Shown here: piece by piece, positions 56,606 through 64,000 of the stretch
How the letters are laid out: every line of letters starts with the position of its first letter
How positions within the stretch are numbered: position 1 is the stretch's first letter
Assembly (NCBI GenBank): GCA_046330225.1
Contig: JAXLTD010000004.1
Location: forward strand, 1-64,000
From: CANJIV01 sp046330225
GTDB lineage: Bacteria > Actinomycetota > Thermoleophilia > Solirubrobacterales > Solirubrobacteraceae
Direction of reading: 5' to 3'
DNA: 64,000 nucleotides
Made by a program: the position numbers and the translations under genes
Notes under the pieces: generated by a model
Told to the model about the DNA's origin: nothing
What the model saw: only the letters and a program-made list of their open reading frames with translations
Database searches by the model: none

Positions 56606-56611
56606 AGCCTA
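56606..56611 (-). promoter_or_regulatory. -10 hexamer TAGGCT of the MMPL gene
   Basis: TAGGCT on the minus strand ends six nt before ATG 56599. Confidence 0.45.
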
Positions 56612-56715
56612 CGGACCGGCCCGCTCGGGCCGTGCCGGCCCCGGGCGCCGGGACGCCCAATCTTCGATTTGGAATGATCGGCGCACGGCGAGCCCCCAGC
56701 GACGCGGAGGTCGGA

Positions 56716-58602
56716 ATGTCGGAGCCCCAGGTCGAGGAGTCCATCCGCGAGGCGAACGCCGCGGTGCGGATGCGCCTGCCGTTCGGCAACCGCGAGGACT
56801 TCGACGACGCGCGCCGCGGGCACATCGCGCCGCTCTCGCAGCCGCTCGTCACCGCGACGGACGGGCGCGTCGTCTGGGACGGCGACGGGTGGGCGTTCCT
56901 CGACGGCGAGTGCCCGGACTGCGTCAACCCGAGCCTGTGGCGCCAGTCGCAGCTCAACGTCATCCACGGGCTGTTCGAGGTCTGCGAGGGCATCTACCAG
57001 GTGCGCGGGGCCGACCTCTCGAACATGACGATCGTCGAGGGCGACGAGGGCGTGCTCGTCATCGACCCGCTCATCTCGACCGAGACGGCGGCCTCGGCGC
57101 TCGCGCTGTACCGGGCCCACCGGGGCGATCGCCCGGTCACGGGGCTGCTGTACACGCACAGCCACGTCGATCACTTCGGCGGCTCGCGCGGCGTGGTCGA
57201 TCAGGCGGACGTCGACAGCGGCCGCGTCCCGGTCATCGCCCCCGAGGGCTTCCTCCACCACGCCGTGAGCGAGAACGTCTACGCCGGCGGCGCGATGATC
57301 CGCCGCGCGACGTACATGTACGGCCCGCTGCTCGAGAAGGGCGCGGCCGGACACGTGGGAACCGGGCTCGGGCAGGGCACGTCGACCGGCACGATCACGC
57401 TCATCCCGCCGACGGTCGAGATCACCCGCACCGGCCAGGAGCTGACCGTCGACGGGATCCGGATGGTCTTCCAGATGACCCCGGGGACCGAGGCGCCGGC
57501 TGAGATGAACTTCCTGTTCCCGGACCGCCGCGCGCTGTGCATGGCCGAGAACGCGACGCACAACCTGCACAACGTCCTCACGCTGCGCGGCGCGCTCGTG
57601 CGCGACCCCCGCGTGTGGGCGTCCTACCTCGACGAGGCGATCGTGCTGTTCTCCGGCCAGGCCGACGTCGTCTTCGCCCAGCACCACTGGCCCCGGTGGG
57701 GCGCCGAGCGCATCGAGGACTTCCTCGCCAAGCAGCGGGACCTGTACGGCTACATCCACGACCAGACGCTGCGGCTGCTCAACCAGGGCTTCGTCGCGAG
57801 CGAGATCGCCGAGCGCCTCGAGCTGCCGGAGAGCCTCGAGCAGGAGTGGCACTGCCGCGGGTACTACGGATCGGTGAGCCACAACGTCAAGGCCGTCTGC
57901 CAGCGCTATGTCGGATGGTTCGACGGCAACCCGGCGCACCTGTGGCCGCATCCGCCCGAGGCCGCGGCGGCCCGCTACGTCGAGCTGGCCGGGGGCGCGG
58001 ACGCGCTGCTCGGGCACGCCCGGCGGGCGTTCGGCCGCGGCGACTTCCGCTGGGTCGCCGAGGTCGTCAACCATCTCGTGTTCGCCGATCCGGAGAACGA
58101 CGACGCCCGCGAGCTGCAGGCCCGCGCGCTCGAGCAGCTCGCCTACGGCGCCGAGAACGCGACGTGGCGCAACTTCTTCCTGATGGGGGCCCGCGAGCTG
58201 CGCAGCGGTCCCGCTGGATCGGCCGTGTCGCTCGCCCCGGACTTCGTCGCGAGCCTGGAGGACGGCCAGCTCTTCGACGCGATCGCGATCCAGCTCGACG
58301 GACCGCGCGCCGCCGACCGGTCGATGACGATCGCCTGGCACTTCACCGACACCGAGCGCGACTACGCGCTGATCCTCGCCAACGGCGTGCTCCGGCATCG
58401 GGCCGGAGCGCCCCAGGCCGAGGCCGACGCGACCGTCCGGATCAGCCGCACGGCGTTCAATCGGCTCATCGCCGGCGCCGCGCAGCCGCAGGACCTCGTC
58501 GCAGACGGCGAGCTCACGATCGAGGGGAATGCGGGCCTGTTCGGGGAGCTGCTGGGGCTGCTCGACCCGCCGGATCCGAACTTCGCGATCGTGACGCCCT
58601 GA
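56716..58602 (+). CDS. Alkyl sulfatase, metallo-beta-lactamase type (SdsA1-like)
   Basis: 628 aa. The zinc site is THSHVDHFGGSRG (residues ~155-167), then MAENATHNLHNVLTLRG and the third-ligand region QADVVFAQHHWPRWG. An alpha-helical dimerisation domain follows (YGSVSHNVKAVCQRYVGWFDGNP), then an SCP2-like C-terminal domain (~500-628) typical of class III alkylsulfatases such as SdsA1. It hydrolyses primary alkyl sulfates to the alcohol and sulfate; no signal peptide is seen, so it may act in the cytoplasm. ATG 56716 has GGAGG in its leader. Confidence 0.92.
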   Translation: MSEPQVEESIREANAAVRMRLPFGNREDFDDARRGHIAPLSQPLVTATDGRVVWDGDGWAFLDGECPDCVNPSLWRQSQLNVIHGLFEVCEGIYQVRGADLSNMTIVEGDEGVLVIDPLISTETAASALALYRAHRGDRPVTGLLYTHSHVDHFGGSRGVVDQADVDSGRVPVIAPEGFLHHAVSENVYAGGAMIRRATYMYGPLLEKGAAGHVGTGLGQGTSTGTITLIPPTVEITRTGQELTVDGIRMVFQMTPGTEAPAEMNFLFPDRRALCMAENATHNLHNVLTLRGALVRDPRVWASYLDEAIVLFSGQADVVFAQHHWPRWGAERIEDFLAKQRDLYGYIHDQTLRLLNQGFVASEIAERLELPESLEQEWHCRGYYGSVSHNVKAVCQRYVGWFDGNPAHLWPHPPEAAAARYVELAGGADALLGHARRAFGRGDFRWVAEVVNHLVFADPENDDARELQARALEQLAYGAENATWRNFFLMGARELRSGPAGSAVSLAPDFVASLEDGQLFDAIAIQLDGPRAADRSMTIAWHFTDTERDYALILANGVLRHRAGAPQAEADATVRISRTAFNRLIAGAAQPQDLVADGELTIEGNAGLFGELLGLLDPPDPNFAIVTP

Positions 58603-58620
58603 GGCGGGCGGAGCCCCGCC
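58603..58620 (+). terminator. Hairpin directly after the alkylsulfatase
   Basis: GGCGGG (58603-58608) pairs with CCCGCC (58615-58620) around a 6-nt loop, starting at the base after the stop. No T-tract. Confidence 0.45.
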
Positions 58621-58717
58621 ACGCGCGGGCCGGCAGACGAGCCCGTGGCGCGACGCTGACATCCGCGGTGTCGCCGCGACGACAGACGCCGGGCCCGGAG
58701 CCGCGGATGCTGTGGCC

Positions 58718-59242
58718 ATGACCTCCACCGCACTCCGCATCGCCCTCGCCGTCGCCGTCGCCGTTGCCGCCCTCGCGCCCGCCACGGCCGGCGCCCAAGC
58801 CGTCGGCCCGGGATCCTCCGGCGGCGGCAGCGGCGGCCGCCCCTGCGAGACCTCGCCGGGCACCACCGTCGAGGACGGCTACGTCAGCACCTGGAAGACG
58901 AAGTACATGCGCGGCAGCGTTACGTGCACCGACGGCACGCTGTGCACGTCGACCGGCACGCTGCAGGGCGACAACAAGACGATGGTCTGGCACTACGAGT
59001 GCACCGACGCCAACGGCCAGACGTTCCGCACCGTGAAGCGCTGCACGACGCGGAGGCGGGTGACGCGGTGCTGGGTGATCTCGCGCATCCAGTCTGTCGT
59101 GTCGCCCGCAGGCACGGCGCCCGTGACGGCTGCGCCCGCCGCCGCCGGCGCCGGACCGTTCCCTGCTGGCGCGACCGAGGCCGGCGGCGCTGCGCCGAAA
59201 GCCATCGGCACGCTCGGCGTCCGGGTCGTCGCCGCCGGCTGA
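58718..59242 (+). CDS. Secreted Cys-containing hypothetical protein
   Basis: 174 aa. A signal peptide (LRIALAVAVAVAALAPATAGA) is followed by Gly/Ser linker residues, then a Cys-rich region of about 75 residues with six Cys (RPCETS, SVTCTDG, TLCTST, HYECTD, VKRCTT, TRCWV) that could form three disulfides. An Ala/Pro-rich tail ends the protein. No family recognised. ATG 58718 is preferred over the GTG two codons upstream. Confidence 0.65.
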   Translation: MTSTALRIALAVAVAVAALAPATAGAQAVGPGSSGGGSGGRPCETSPGTTVEDGYVSTWKTKYMRGSVTCTDGTLCTSTGTLQGDNKTMVWHYECTDANGQTFRTVKRCTTRRRVTRCWVISRIQSVVSPAGTAPVTAAPAAAGAGPFPAGATEAGGAAPKAIGTLGVRVVAAG

Positions 59243-59316
59243 CGGCGGCGGCTGCGGCTGTCAGCCGGGATCGGCCGGCGGCCTCCCGGGGCCGGCCCCC
59301 CGGGCGCCCGCTCCGA

Positions 59317-60695
59317 TCAGCAGCCGCGCCGCTCGAACTTCGCCTTCGTGGTGTACGAGCCCTTCGGGAGGTACGGCCCCATGACGGCGGCCTCGTCACC
59401 CGGTCTCACCGTGCGCTGGATCGCCTGCTTGAAGGACGGGGCGGGCAGCATGTTGCGCACGATCAGGAACCCGTCGTTCCTGTGGCCGGCCCCATCGCCG
59501 TTCTTGGGCCAGGGCACGAAGGCCACGCCGCACTTCGCGGTGGCGTTCTTCGGCCGGTCGGCGGCGAGGCTCGACACGATCGTGTAGTTGCGGTGCCGGT
59601 CGACCGGCACCTGCACGTCGTAGACGCACCCAGCGCCCTTGGTCGTGAACACCGACTCGTTCTGGCAGATCGACCAGTAGCGCAGCTGTCCGCGACCCAT
59701 CGTCCGCGTGCCGGTGCCCGTCCGAGGCGTCGTCGGCAGCTTGCCGGTGAGCACGAGGACCGGGCCGGCCGGGAAGCCCCGGTTGACGAACGCCGAGATG
59801 TAGGTGTTGTCGATGTTGCTGTACTGGCCGCCGATGCGGGCGGGGTTGGCCGGGCAGATCCCCTGGAATCCGCAGGTGATGGAGTACGCGGTGTTGTAGA
59901 ACGCGCGGAACACCGGCGTGGCTGCGGACGGGAACGTCGGCGCGGCGCCCGGGGGCGAGCGGAGCAGGGCGTACTGGGCGCCGGGGAGCGTGGTGAGCGG
60001 GGGCGGGCCCTGCGTGGCCTGCAGCGTGTTGCAGGCCGCCTGCCCGGTCTGCACGGAGCCGTCGGCCAGGTGCAGCTCGGGCACCGGGAGGCCGACGCCG
60101 CCCGTCAGCTCGCGCTGCTTGAACGAGTCCGGGACATAGACGCGCAGGGCCAGGACCTGCCGCTCCTGGCCGGCCACCCCCGCGTACAGGGTGTTCGGGG
60201 CGCGCGTCCCGCTGGGCACCGGCTCGTTGCGCATCGTGACCGTGTAGGAGCGCCGCACGGCGTCGCGGCGCGCCCCCGGGAGGAACGGATTCGTCGAGCC
60301 GCGGTCAGGCTTCGTGCTGACGTCATTGAGCGCGTCGACCGGACCGTGGGTGGCGACGTTGTAGACGTTGAGCGACTGGTACCGCGCATGGGCAAACCGG
60401 CCCTTCAGCACGATCGTGGACCCGGCCGGCATGATCACCGAGGCGTTCCAGTACACGGCGCCGCTGTCGGGGAAGGCATAGTTTCGCGCCGGGTCTGTGT
60501 CGAACTTCGACGCCATGCGGTTGCCCCAGAAGCAGGTGGTCTGAGGGAAGGCGGCCGTCCGCGGGGACGCAGCGGAGCAGCGGCGGGCGTCGCGACCGTG
60601 GCCGCGGCGGCAGCCACGCCGGCCAGGACGGCGCAGCCGAGGCGCGCGCGGCGCGCGGATCTGCTGGTGACGAGGGTCCGGCGGCGGTGTGACAT
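59317..60695 (-). CDS. Secreted protein interrupted by a frameshift in its signal-peptide region
   Basis: The main frame encodes ~400 residues from TTCFWGNRMASKFDTDP to the C-terminus near 59317, with no signal peptide. It has four or more Cys and an Ig-like/DUF1214-style region (GSTIVLKGRFAHARYQSLNVY). In another frame a good SD (AAGGAG) and ATG 60695 start a basic then hydrophobic Ala-rich signal (GCAVLAGVAAAAATVATPAAA). Joined at about 60550-60580 they make a sensible secreted protein, so a one-base indel or sequencing error is inferred. Function unknown; probably a surface/extracellular protein. Confidence 0.7.
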
Positions 60696-60838
60696 GGGTT
60701 CTCTCCTTCGTGACCTCAGCCCACCGTATCGCCCGCCGGCGGCGGCTTGCATCCGCCTCGGGATGAACTCGCCAGGGTGAGGCGGAGGTCAGCGCAGCGC
60801 ACCGGGGCCGTCGTAGGAGCAGGACGGCGGACCGGCAG

Positions 60839-60911
60839 TGGAGCCAGCCGGGATCGAACCGGCGACCTCCTGCTTGCAAAGCAGGCGCTCTCCCATCTGA
60901 GCTATGGCCCC
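60839..60911 (-). tRNA. tRNA-Ala (anticodon TGC)
   Basis: Complete cloverleaf on the minus strand: 5' GGGGCCA pairs with TGGCTCC, discriminator A, anticodon loop TTTGCAA with TGC, T-loop GGTTCGATCC. CCA is not encoded. Confidence 0.95.
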
Positions 60912-60920
60912 GCGGGGCGG

Positions 60921-60926
60921 AGTGTA
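60921..60926 (-). promoter_or_regulatory. -10 hexamer TACACT of tRNA-Ala(TGC)
   Basis: TACACT on the minus strand ends nine nt before the mature 5' end of the tRNA. Confidence 0.5.
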
Positions 60927-60996
60927 ATCCGGGCAGGCCGTCGTTCGGCGAGCCGCAGGCCGCGCGGCTGTCGCGCACTCCGGTTCCAGAAACGGC

Positions 60997-61026
60997 TCGG
61001 GAGCGCCCGCGGACGGGCGCTCCCGA
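60997..61026 (-). terminator. Perfect 13-bp hairpin downstream of the phzF-like gene
   Basis: TCGGGAGCGCCCG (60997-61009) pairs with CGGGCGCTCCCGA (61014-61026) around a 4-nt loop. It lies 136 nt beyond the stop of the minus-strand PhzF gene and before tRNA-Ala; GTTTCT follows on that strand. A strong terminator candidate. I see nothing else coding in 60912-61161. Confidence 0.6.
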
Positions 61027-61161
61027 TGCGTCCTTGCCCTCCGAGGCAAGTTCTGATTGTCCGGTCGGCGCCGTGGGCGCCGGCCTGACACCGTGTTCGG
61101 CCCGCGACGGCCCCCTCCCGAGGCTCCGGCCAGCGACGTCGAACAGGCGTCCAGGCGCCCG

Positions 61162-62028
61162 CTACAGGCGCAGCGTGCCGTCGATCACGACGACCGCATC
61201 GCCCGAGACGCGCGGGCGCGGGGCGGCGTCGGCGGGGTTGGCCTGCACGCGCAGAGCGCTGGGGCGGCCCATCTCGACGCCCTGGGCGATCTCGAGTCCC
61301 GCGCAGCCGGCCCGCACGGCGAGGAAGGCACCGAGCGGGCCGGCGGCCGAGCCGGTGGCCGGGTCCTCGCCCATCTCGGCCGAGTCCGAGAACGCCCGCG
61401 CCTTCGCGATCCCGGCGGCGGGGTCGGCCCACGCGAGGTAGAGCGTGAGCGCCCGCTGCGGCTGGAGGAGCCGCCGGATGGCCGCCCAGTCGGGGTCGGG
61501 GCGCGCGAGCCACCCGGCGTCCGCCAGCGGCACGAGGAGGTGCGGCGCGCCGGTCGAGACGAACTGCGCCGGCAGGCCGGGATGGATCGCCTCGGCCGGA
61601 AGGCCCAGGACGCCGAGCGCCGCCTCGGCAGCGACCTCGGGGCCGAACTGCGCGGGCTCCTGCACCATCGAGGCCGTCGCGCCGTCTCCGTCGAGCCGGA
61701 CCGAGATCGGCTGCAGGCCGGCCGGCGTCTGCTGCACGAACTCGGCGCTCGCGAGCCCGCGCCGCCGGGCGACGGCCACCGCGGTCCCGAGCGACGGATG
61801 CCCGGCGAACGGCAGCTCCTCCTCCATGTCCCAGATGCGGTTGCGATAGTCGGCGCCGGCCGCGGTCGCCGTCTGGACGAACGTCGTCTCCGACAGCCGC
61901 GTCTCGCGCGCGAAGCGCAGCATGTCCGCCTCCGGGATCGCGTCCGCCTCGTGGACGACCGCGAGCGGGTTGCCGGCCAGCGGCGTGTCCGTGAAGACGT
62001 CGAGGAGGGTGTACGGGTGGGCCGCCAT
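61162..62028 (-). CDS. PhzF-family isomerase/epimerase-like protein
   Basis: 288 aa, diaminopimelate-epimerase-like two-lobe fold. LLDVFTDTPLAGNPLAVV at the start, SETTFVQ (catalytic Glu region), ELPFAGHPSLGTAVAV, and MGEDPATGSAAGPLGAFLAV near the end are standard PhzF motifs. No phenazine operon is nearby, so the function is a general PhzF-like isomerase with unknown substrate. ATG 62028. Confidence 0.92.
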   Translation of the reverse strand: MAAHPYTLLDVFTDTPLAGNPLAVVHEADAIPEADMLRFARETRLSETTFVQTATAAGADYRNRIWDMEEELPFAGHPSLGTAVAVARRRGLASAEFVQQTPAGLQPISVRLDGDGATASMVQEPAQFGPEVAAEAALGVLGLPAEAIHPGLPAQFVSTGAPHLLVPLADAGWLARPDPDWAAIRRLLQPQRALTLYLAWADPAAGIAKARAFSDSAEMGEDPATGSAAGPLGAFLAVRAGCAGLEIAQGVEMGRPSALRVQANPADAAPRPRVSGDAVVVIDGTLRL

Positions 62029-62062
62029 CAGCGCGCGCCGGGCGACAGCGGACTCCGGGTGC

Positions 62063-62815
62063 CTAGAAGTCGAAGTCGCGCGGGGGCTTCTGCTCGAACC
62101 ACAGGCGGTCGTGGTCCGGCGTCTCCTCGAGGAAGTCGGGCGTCTGCTCGAGCACGTCCTCGGCGCCGGTCGGCGGGCCGGCCTCGCCGTCCTCCTCCTC
62201 AGCCGGGGCGGGCCGGGGCGGCGGGGCCGCGCCGGCGGCAGCCGGCGGCGGGGCGGGAGCGGCAGGCGGGGCCGCCCGCTCGGCGGCGTCCTCGTCGGCG
62301 AACAGCTCCTCGGCGTCGAAGGCCGACGTGTCCCCGGGGCCGGCGGGCTCGTCCTGAACGGCGGGAGCCGGCGCTTCCGCCTCGGCAGGCGCCGCGGCAA
62401 CGGGCGGGTGGCTGTCGCGGACGTACTCCTCGGCGGTGTCGGCGAACAGCTCGTCCTCGTGGGGCCCGCCCGCGACCGGCTCCTCGGCGGCGGCCGGCTC
62501 CTCGTCGACCGGGGGCGCGACCTGCGTCGCCTCGGCCTCGGACTCGAAGTCGAAGAACCCGGCAGACGGCGGGCCGCCCAGCTCGGGCGCGCCCGGCTCA
62601 CCCGGCGCGAGCGCCGGATCGGCGAAGCCGGCGTCGGCGAATTCGGCTTCGGCGGCCTCGGGCTCGGCCAGCCCGACCGCTTCCCCGCCTCCGGCTGCCT
62701 CGCGAGTCGCCGGGCTCAGCGCCTCGCGCTCCTGCTTGGCTACCTCGGTCGGATCGGCGCCGTGCTTGCGCTTGAGCTCCAAGTGCTCGCGGATCGCGTC
62801 CTCGAGAATCCCCAT
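62063..62815 (-). CDS. Acidic low-complexity protein with conserved ends
   Basis: 250 aa. The N-terminus MGILEDAIREHLELKRKHG is a charged helix, and the C-terminus DHDRLWFEQKPPRDFDF looks conserved. Between them is a ~190-residue Ala/Glu/Pro/Asp-rich stretch with repeated ELFADxxEE and FFDFE-like acidic-aromatic patches, probably disordered. It may be a scaffold or adaptor with short recognition motifs; function unknown. TAGGCT lies ten nt upstream of ATG 62815. Confidence 0.65.
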   Translation of the reverse strand: MGILEDAIREHLELKRKHGADPTEVAKQEREALSPATREAAGGGEAVGLAEPEAAEAEFADAGFADPALAPGEPGAPELGGPPSAGFFDFESEAEATQVAPPVDEEPAAAEEPVAGGPHEDELFADTAEEYVRDSHPPVAAAPAEAEAPAPAVQDEPAGPGDTSAFDAEELFADEDAAERAAPPAAPAPPPAAAGAAPPPRPAPAEEEDGEAGPPTGAEDVLEQTPDFLEETPDHDRLWFEQKPPRDFDF

Positions 62816-62825
62816 GGGCAGGCAC

Positions 62826-62831
62826 AGCCTA
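62826..62831 (-). promoter_or_regulatory. -10 hexamer TAGGCT of the acidic protein gene
   Basis: TAGGCT on the minus strand ends ten nt before ATG 62815 and helps select that start. Confidence 0.4.
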
Positions 62832-62872
62832 ACGCGCCCGACGGGCGGCGTGCCGCCCAATCGCCGAGCCGG

Positions 62873-62878
62873 TACGAT
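62873..62878 (+). promoter_or_regulatory. -10 hexamer TACGAT of tRNA-Ala(CGC)
   Basis: TACGAT lies 26 nt upstream of the mature tRNA 5' end, so this tRNA has a leader of roughly 20 nt, unlike the other two tRNA genes here. Confidence 0.45.
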
Positions 62879-62904
62879 CGGGGCCCGCCGCACCCGCAGT
62901 TCAC

Positions 62905-62977
62905 GGGGCTATAGCTCAGTTGGGAGAGCGCCTGGATCGCACCCAGGAGGTCGGGGGTTCGAGTCCCCCTAGCTCCA
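62905..62977 (+). tRNA. tRNA-Ala (anticodon CGC)
   Basis: Complete cloverleaf: GGGGCTA pairs with TAGCTCC, discriminator A, anticodon stem CCTGG/CCAGG with loop ATCGCAC (anticodon CGC), T-arm GGGGGTTCGAGTCCCCC. CCA is not encoded. Confidence 0.96.
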
Positions 62978-63078
62978 CTTCCCGGACCGTGGCCGAGTCG
63001 CCACTGCCGCCACCAGGGACCGTCTCGTGTCATCTTGACCGAGGCATTTCGGGCGAATAGGCTCGCCGGGCTGCGGGG

Positions 63079-64000
63079 ATGCAGCCAGCCGGGGCGGGCG
63101 TCGCCGCTCATCGATCGGGGGTTTCGTTGGCTGTCGGACGCAGGACGCTGGTGTCGGTGGCGGCCTCGGGCTGGATCGGCATCGGGCTCGCGGCCAGCGG
63201 CGCGGCGGCTGCCGAGGCCGGACCGGCGCGCGCGGCGGGCCCGGTCGGCTCCCCGATCCGGTGGGGCGTGTGCGATCCGCCCGGCGCGCGGCTGCAGTGC
63301 GCGCGGGTCCGGGTGCCCCTGGACTGGGACCAGCCGCGGGGGCGCACGATCGTCCTGGCGGTCATTCGCCACCTGGCCAGCAAGCCCGCCGAGCGGATCG
63401 GCACGCTGTTCACCAACCCGGGCGGGCCGGGCGACACGGGCGTCGGCCTGGTGCAGGGCGATCCCGACGGGCTCGACGCGCTCGGCGGCGGCCGCTTCGA
63501 CGTCGTGAGCTGGGACCCGCGCGGCACGCACGCCAGCACCCGGGTGCACTGCTTCCGCGACCGGCGCAGCGAGGAGCAGTTCTGGGCCGGCGCGGCCTTC
63601 CCCCGCACGAGAGCCGAGGCGGGCCGGGTGCAGAGCCGGGGGGCCGCCCTGGCCCGGCGGTGCGGCGAGGTCAGCGGCTGGCTGCTGCCGCACATCTCGA
63701 CCGCCGACACCGCCCGGGACATGGACCACCTGCGGGTCCTGGTGGGCGACCCGAAGCTCACCTACCTCGGGCTCTCCTACGGCAGCTACCTCGGCCAGAC
63801 CTACGCCAACCTGTTCCCGCGCCGGGTGCGGGCGATGCTGCTCAACGGCATCGTCGACGCGACCCGGTACGCGAAGAGCGCCGAAGCGCGGACGGCCGCC
63901 TTCGCCGGCTCGGCTGACGAGGTGTTCGGCCAGTTCCTCGCGCTCTGCGGGCGGGCGGGGCCGCAGCGGTGCGCGCTGGCCGGCGGCGGGCAGACCCCGC
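63079..64000 (+). CDS. Secreted alpha/beta-hydrolase, tripeptidyl-aminopeptidase type (cut by window edge)
   Basis: A 307-codon fragment running off the end. A signal peptide with a twin basic start (AVGRRTLVSVAASGWIGIGLAASG) is followed by the TAP-family hallmarks: PLDWDQPRG, FTNPGGPGDTG (oxyanion loop), VSWDPRGT, and the nucleophile elbow YLGLSYGSYLGQTYANLFP (Ser in GxSYG). The Asp and His of the triad would lie beyond the window. Start ATG 63079, or TTG 63127, which has GGGGG a few bases upstream. Probably degrades peptides or esters outside the cell. Confidence 0.85.
   Translation, partial: MQPAGAGVAAHRSGVSLAVGRRTLVSVAASGWIGIGLAASGAAAAEAGPARAAGPVGSPIRWGVCDPPGARLQCARVRVPLDWDQPRGRTIVLAVIRHLASKPAERIGTLFTNPGGPGDTGVGLVQGDPDGLDALGGGRFDVVSWDPRGTHASTRVHCFRDRRSEEQFWAGAAFPRTRAEAGRVQSRGAALARRCGEVSGWLLPHISTADTARDMDHLRVLVGDPKLTYLGLSYGSYLGQTYANLFPRRVRAMLLNGIVDATRYAKSAEARTAAFAGSADEVFGQFLALCGRAGPQRCALAGGGQTP

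Noticed and set aside
53417..56677. A 1086-codon plus-strand frame over the acyltransferase and MMPL genes
   Set aside because: Arg/His/Glu-rich low-complexity translation; both real genes in the region have strong family motifs in other frames.
56434..58866. An 810-codon minus-strand frame opposite the alkylsulfatase
   Set aside because: Shadow of the zinc-site gene on the plus strand; no domain or start context.
61162..62028. Phenazine biosynthesis cluster
   Set aside because: Only a PhzF-type protein is present; none of phzA-E or phzG is nearby and PhzF-like proteins are widespread.

Overview
The window is extremely G+C-rich and densely coded. Third codon positions are almost always G or C, GTG starts are frequent, and stop/start overlaps (GTGA, ATGA) are common. 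The gene content fits a Gram-positive, high-GC actinobacterium, and lineage-flavoured proteins suggest class Thermoleophilia (Solirubrobacterales-like). These include an S/K-I-x-x-G-A-V repeat surface protein, an Asp-rich beta-propeller secreted protein, a conserved acidic protein beginning MGILEDAIREHLELKRKHG, and SipW-type signal peptides. The taxonomic placement is inference from protein style; no 16S gene is present. I see no phage, transposon, integron or CRISPR array. No stretch above about 300 bases lacks a gene or RNA.

Layout. 1-7.8 kb: end of a DEAH helicase, a GNAT-GalT-like-AEC transporter operon, a SHOCT protein, D-aminoacyl-tRNA deacylase, a crotonase and an arginase-like protein. 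7.8-13.8 kb: a five-gene oligopeptide/dipeptide ABC importer on the minus strand (order A-C-B-D-F) with an intercistronic hairpin after the binding protein. 13.9-16.5 kb: tRNA-Arg, pyrE, an L,D-transpeptidase and a CPBP membrane protease. 16.6-24.1 kb: class A penicillin-binding protein, IF-1, thiL, small proteins, a hotdog thioesterase and the Asp-rich repeat protein. 24.1-35.9 kb: the pyruvate-dehydrogenase/lipoate cluster (E3, E1 alpha, E1 beta, E2, lipB, lipA). It is interrupted between E1 beta and E2 by a TasA-like/SipW module of four genes that is bracketed by hairpins. 35.9-40.2 kb: repeat surface protein, rhomboid protease and a pair of acyl-CoA dehydrogenases. 40.2-45.4 kb: a MarR-controlled ABC-2 exporter, an SDR and RNase D. 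45.5-49.9 kb: a soluble PAS/MCP-like sensor, small NTF2-type genes, an ArsR-SRPBCC fusion and a ZIP metal transporter. 50-58.6 kb: archaeal-type peptidyl-tRNA hydrolase Pth2, a DUF1269-arylsulfatase fusion, a DGAT2/TMEM68-like acyltransferase, an MMPL exporter and an alkylsulfatase. 58.7-64 kb: secreted proteins (one frameshifted), two tRNA-Ala genes, a PhzF protein, an acidic protein and the start of a secreted alpha/beta-hydrolase.

How genes work together. The 24-36 kb block holds every catalytic subunit of a 2-oxoacid dehydrogenase complex plus both enzymes that make its lipoyl cofactor. The four-gene surface-fibre module inside it has its own signal peptidase. A strong 16-bp hairpin follows its first gene, which suggests the fibre subunit is made in excess.

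Regulation. Many starts lie 6-10 nt downstream of a TAnnnT hexamer, and the same hexamer sits close to the 5' ends of two of the three tRNAs. This points to widespread leaderless transcription. Four palindromic operators stand out: MarR/ABC exporter at 42.88 kb, ArsR-SRPBCC at 48.25 kb, a double site before the ZIP transporter at 49.95 kb, and a TetR-like site before the acyl-CoA dehydrogenases at 37.83 kb.

No wholly new defence or mobile system is evident. The best candidates for something under-described are the SipW/TasA module inside the pdh cluster, the DUF1269-sulfatase fusion, the degenerate two-tip MCP-like protein and the calcium-type repeat propeller.
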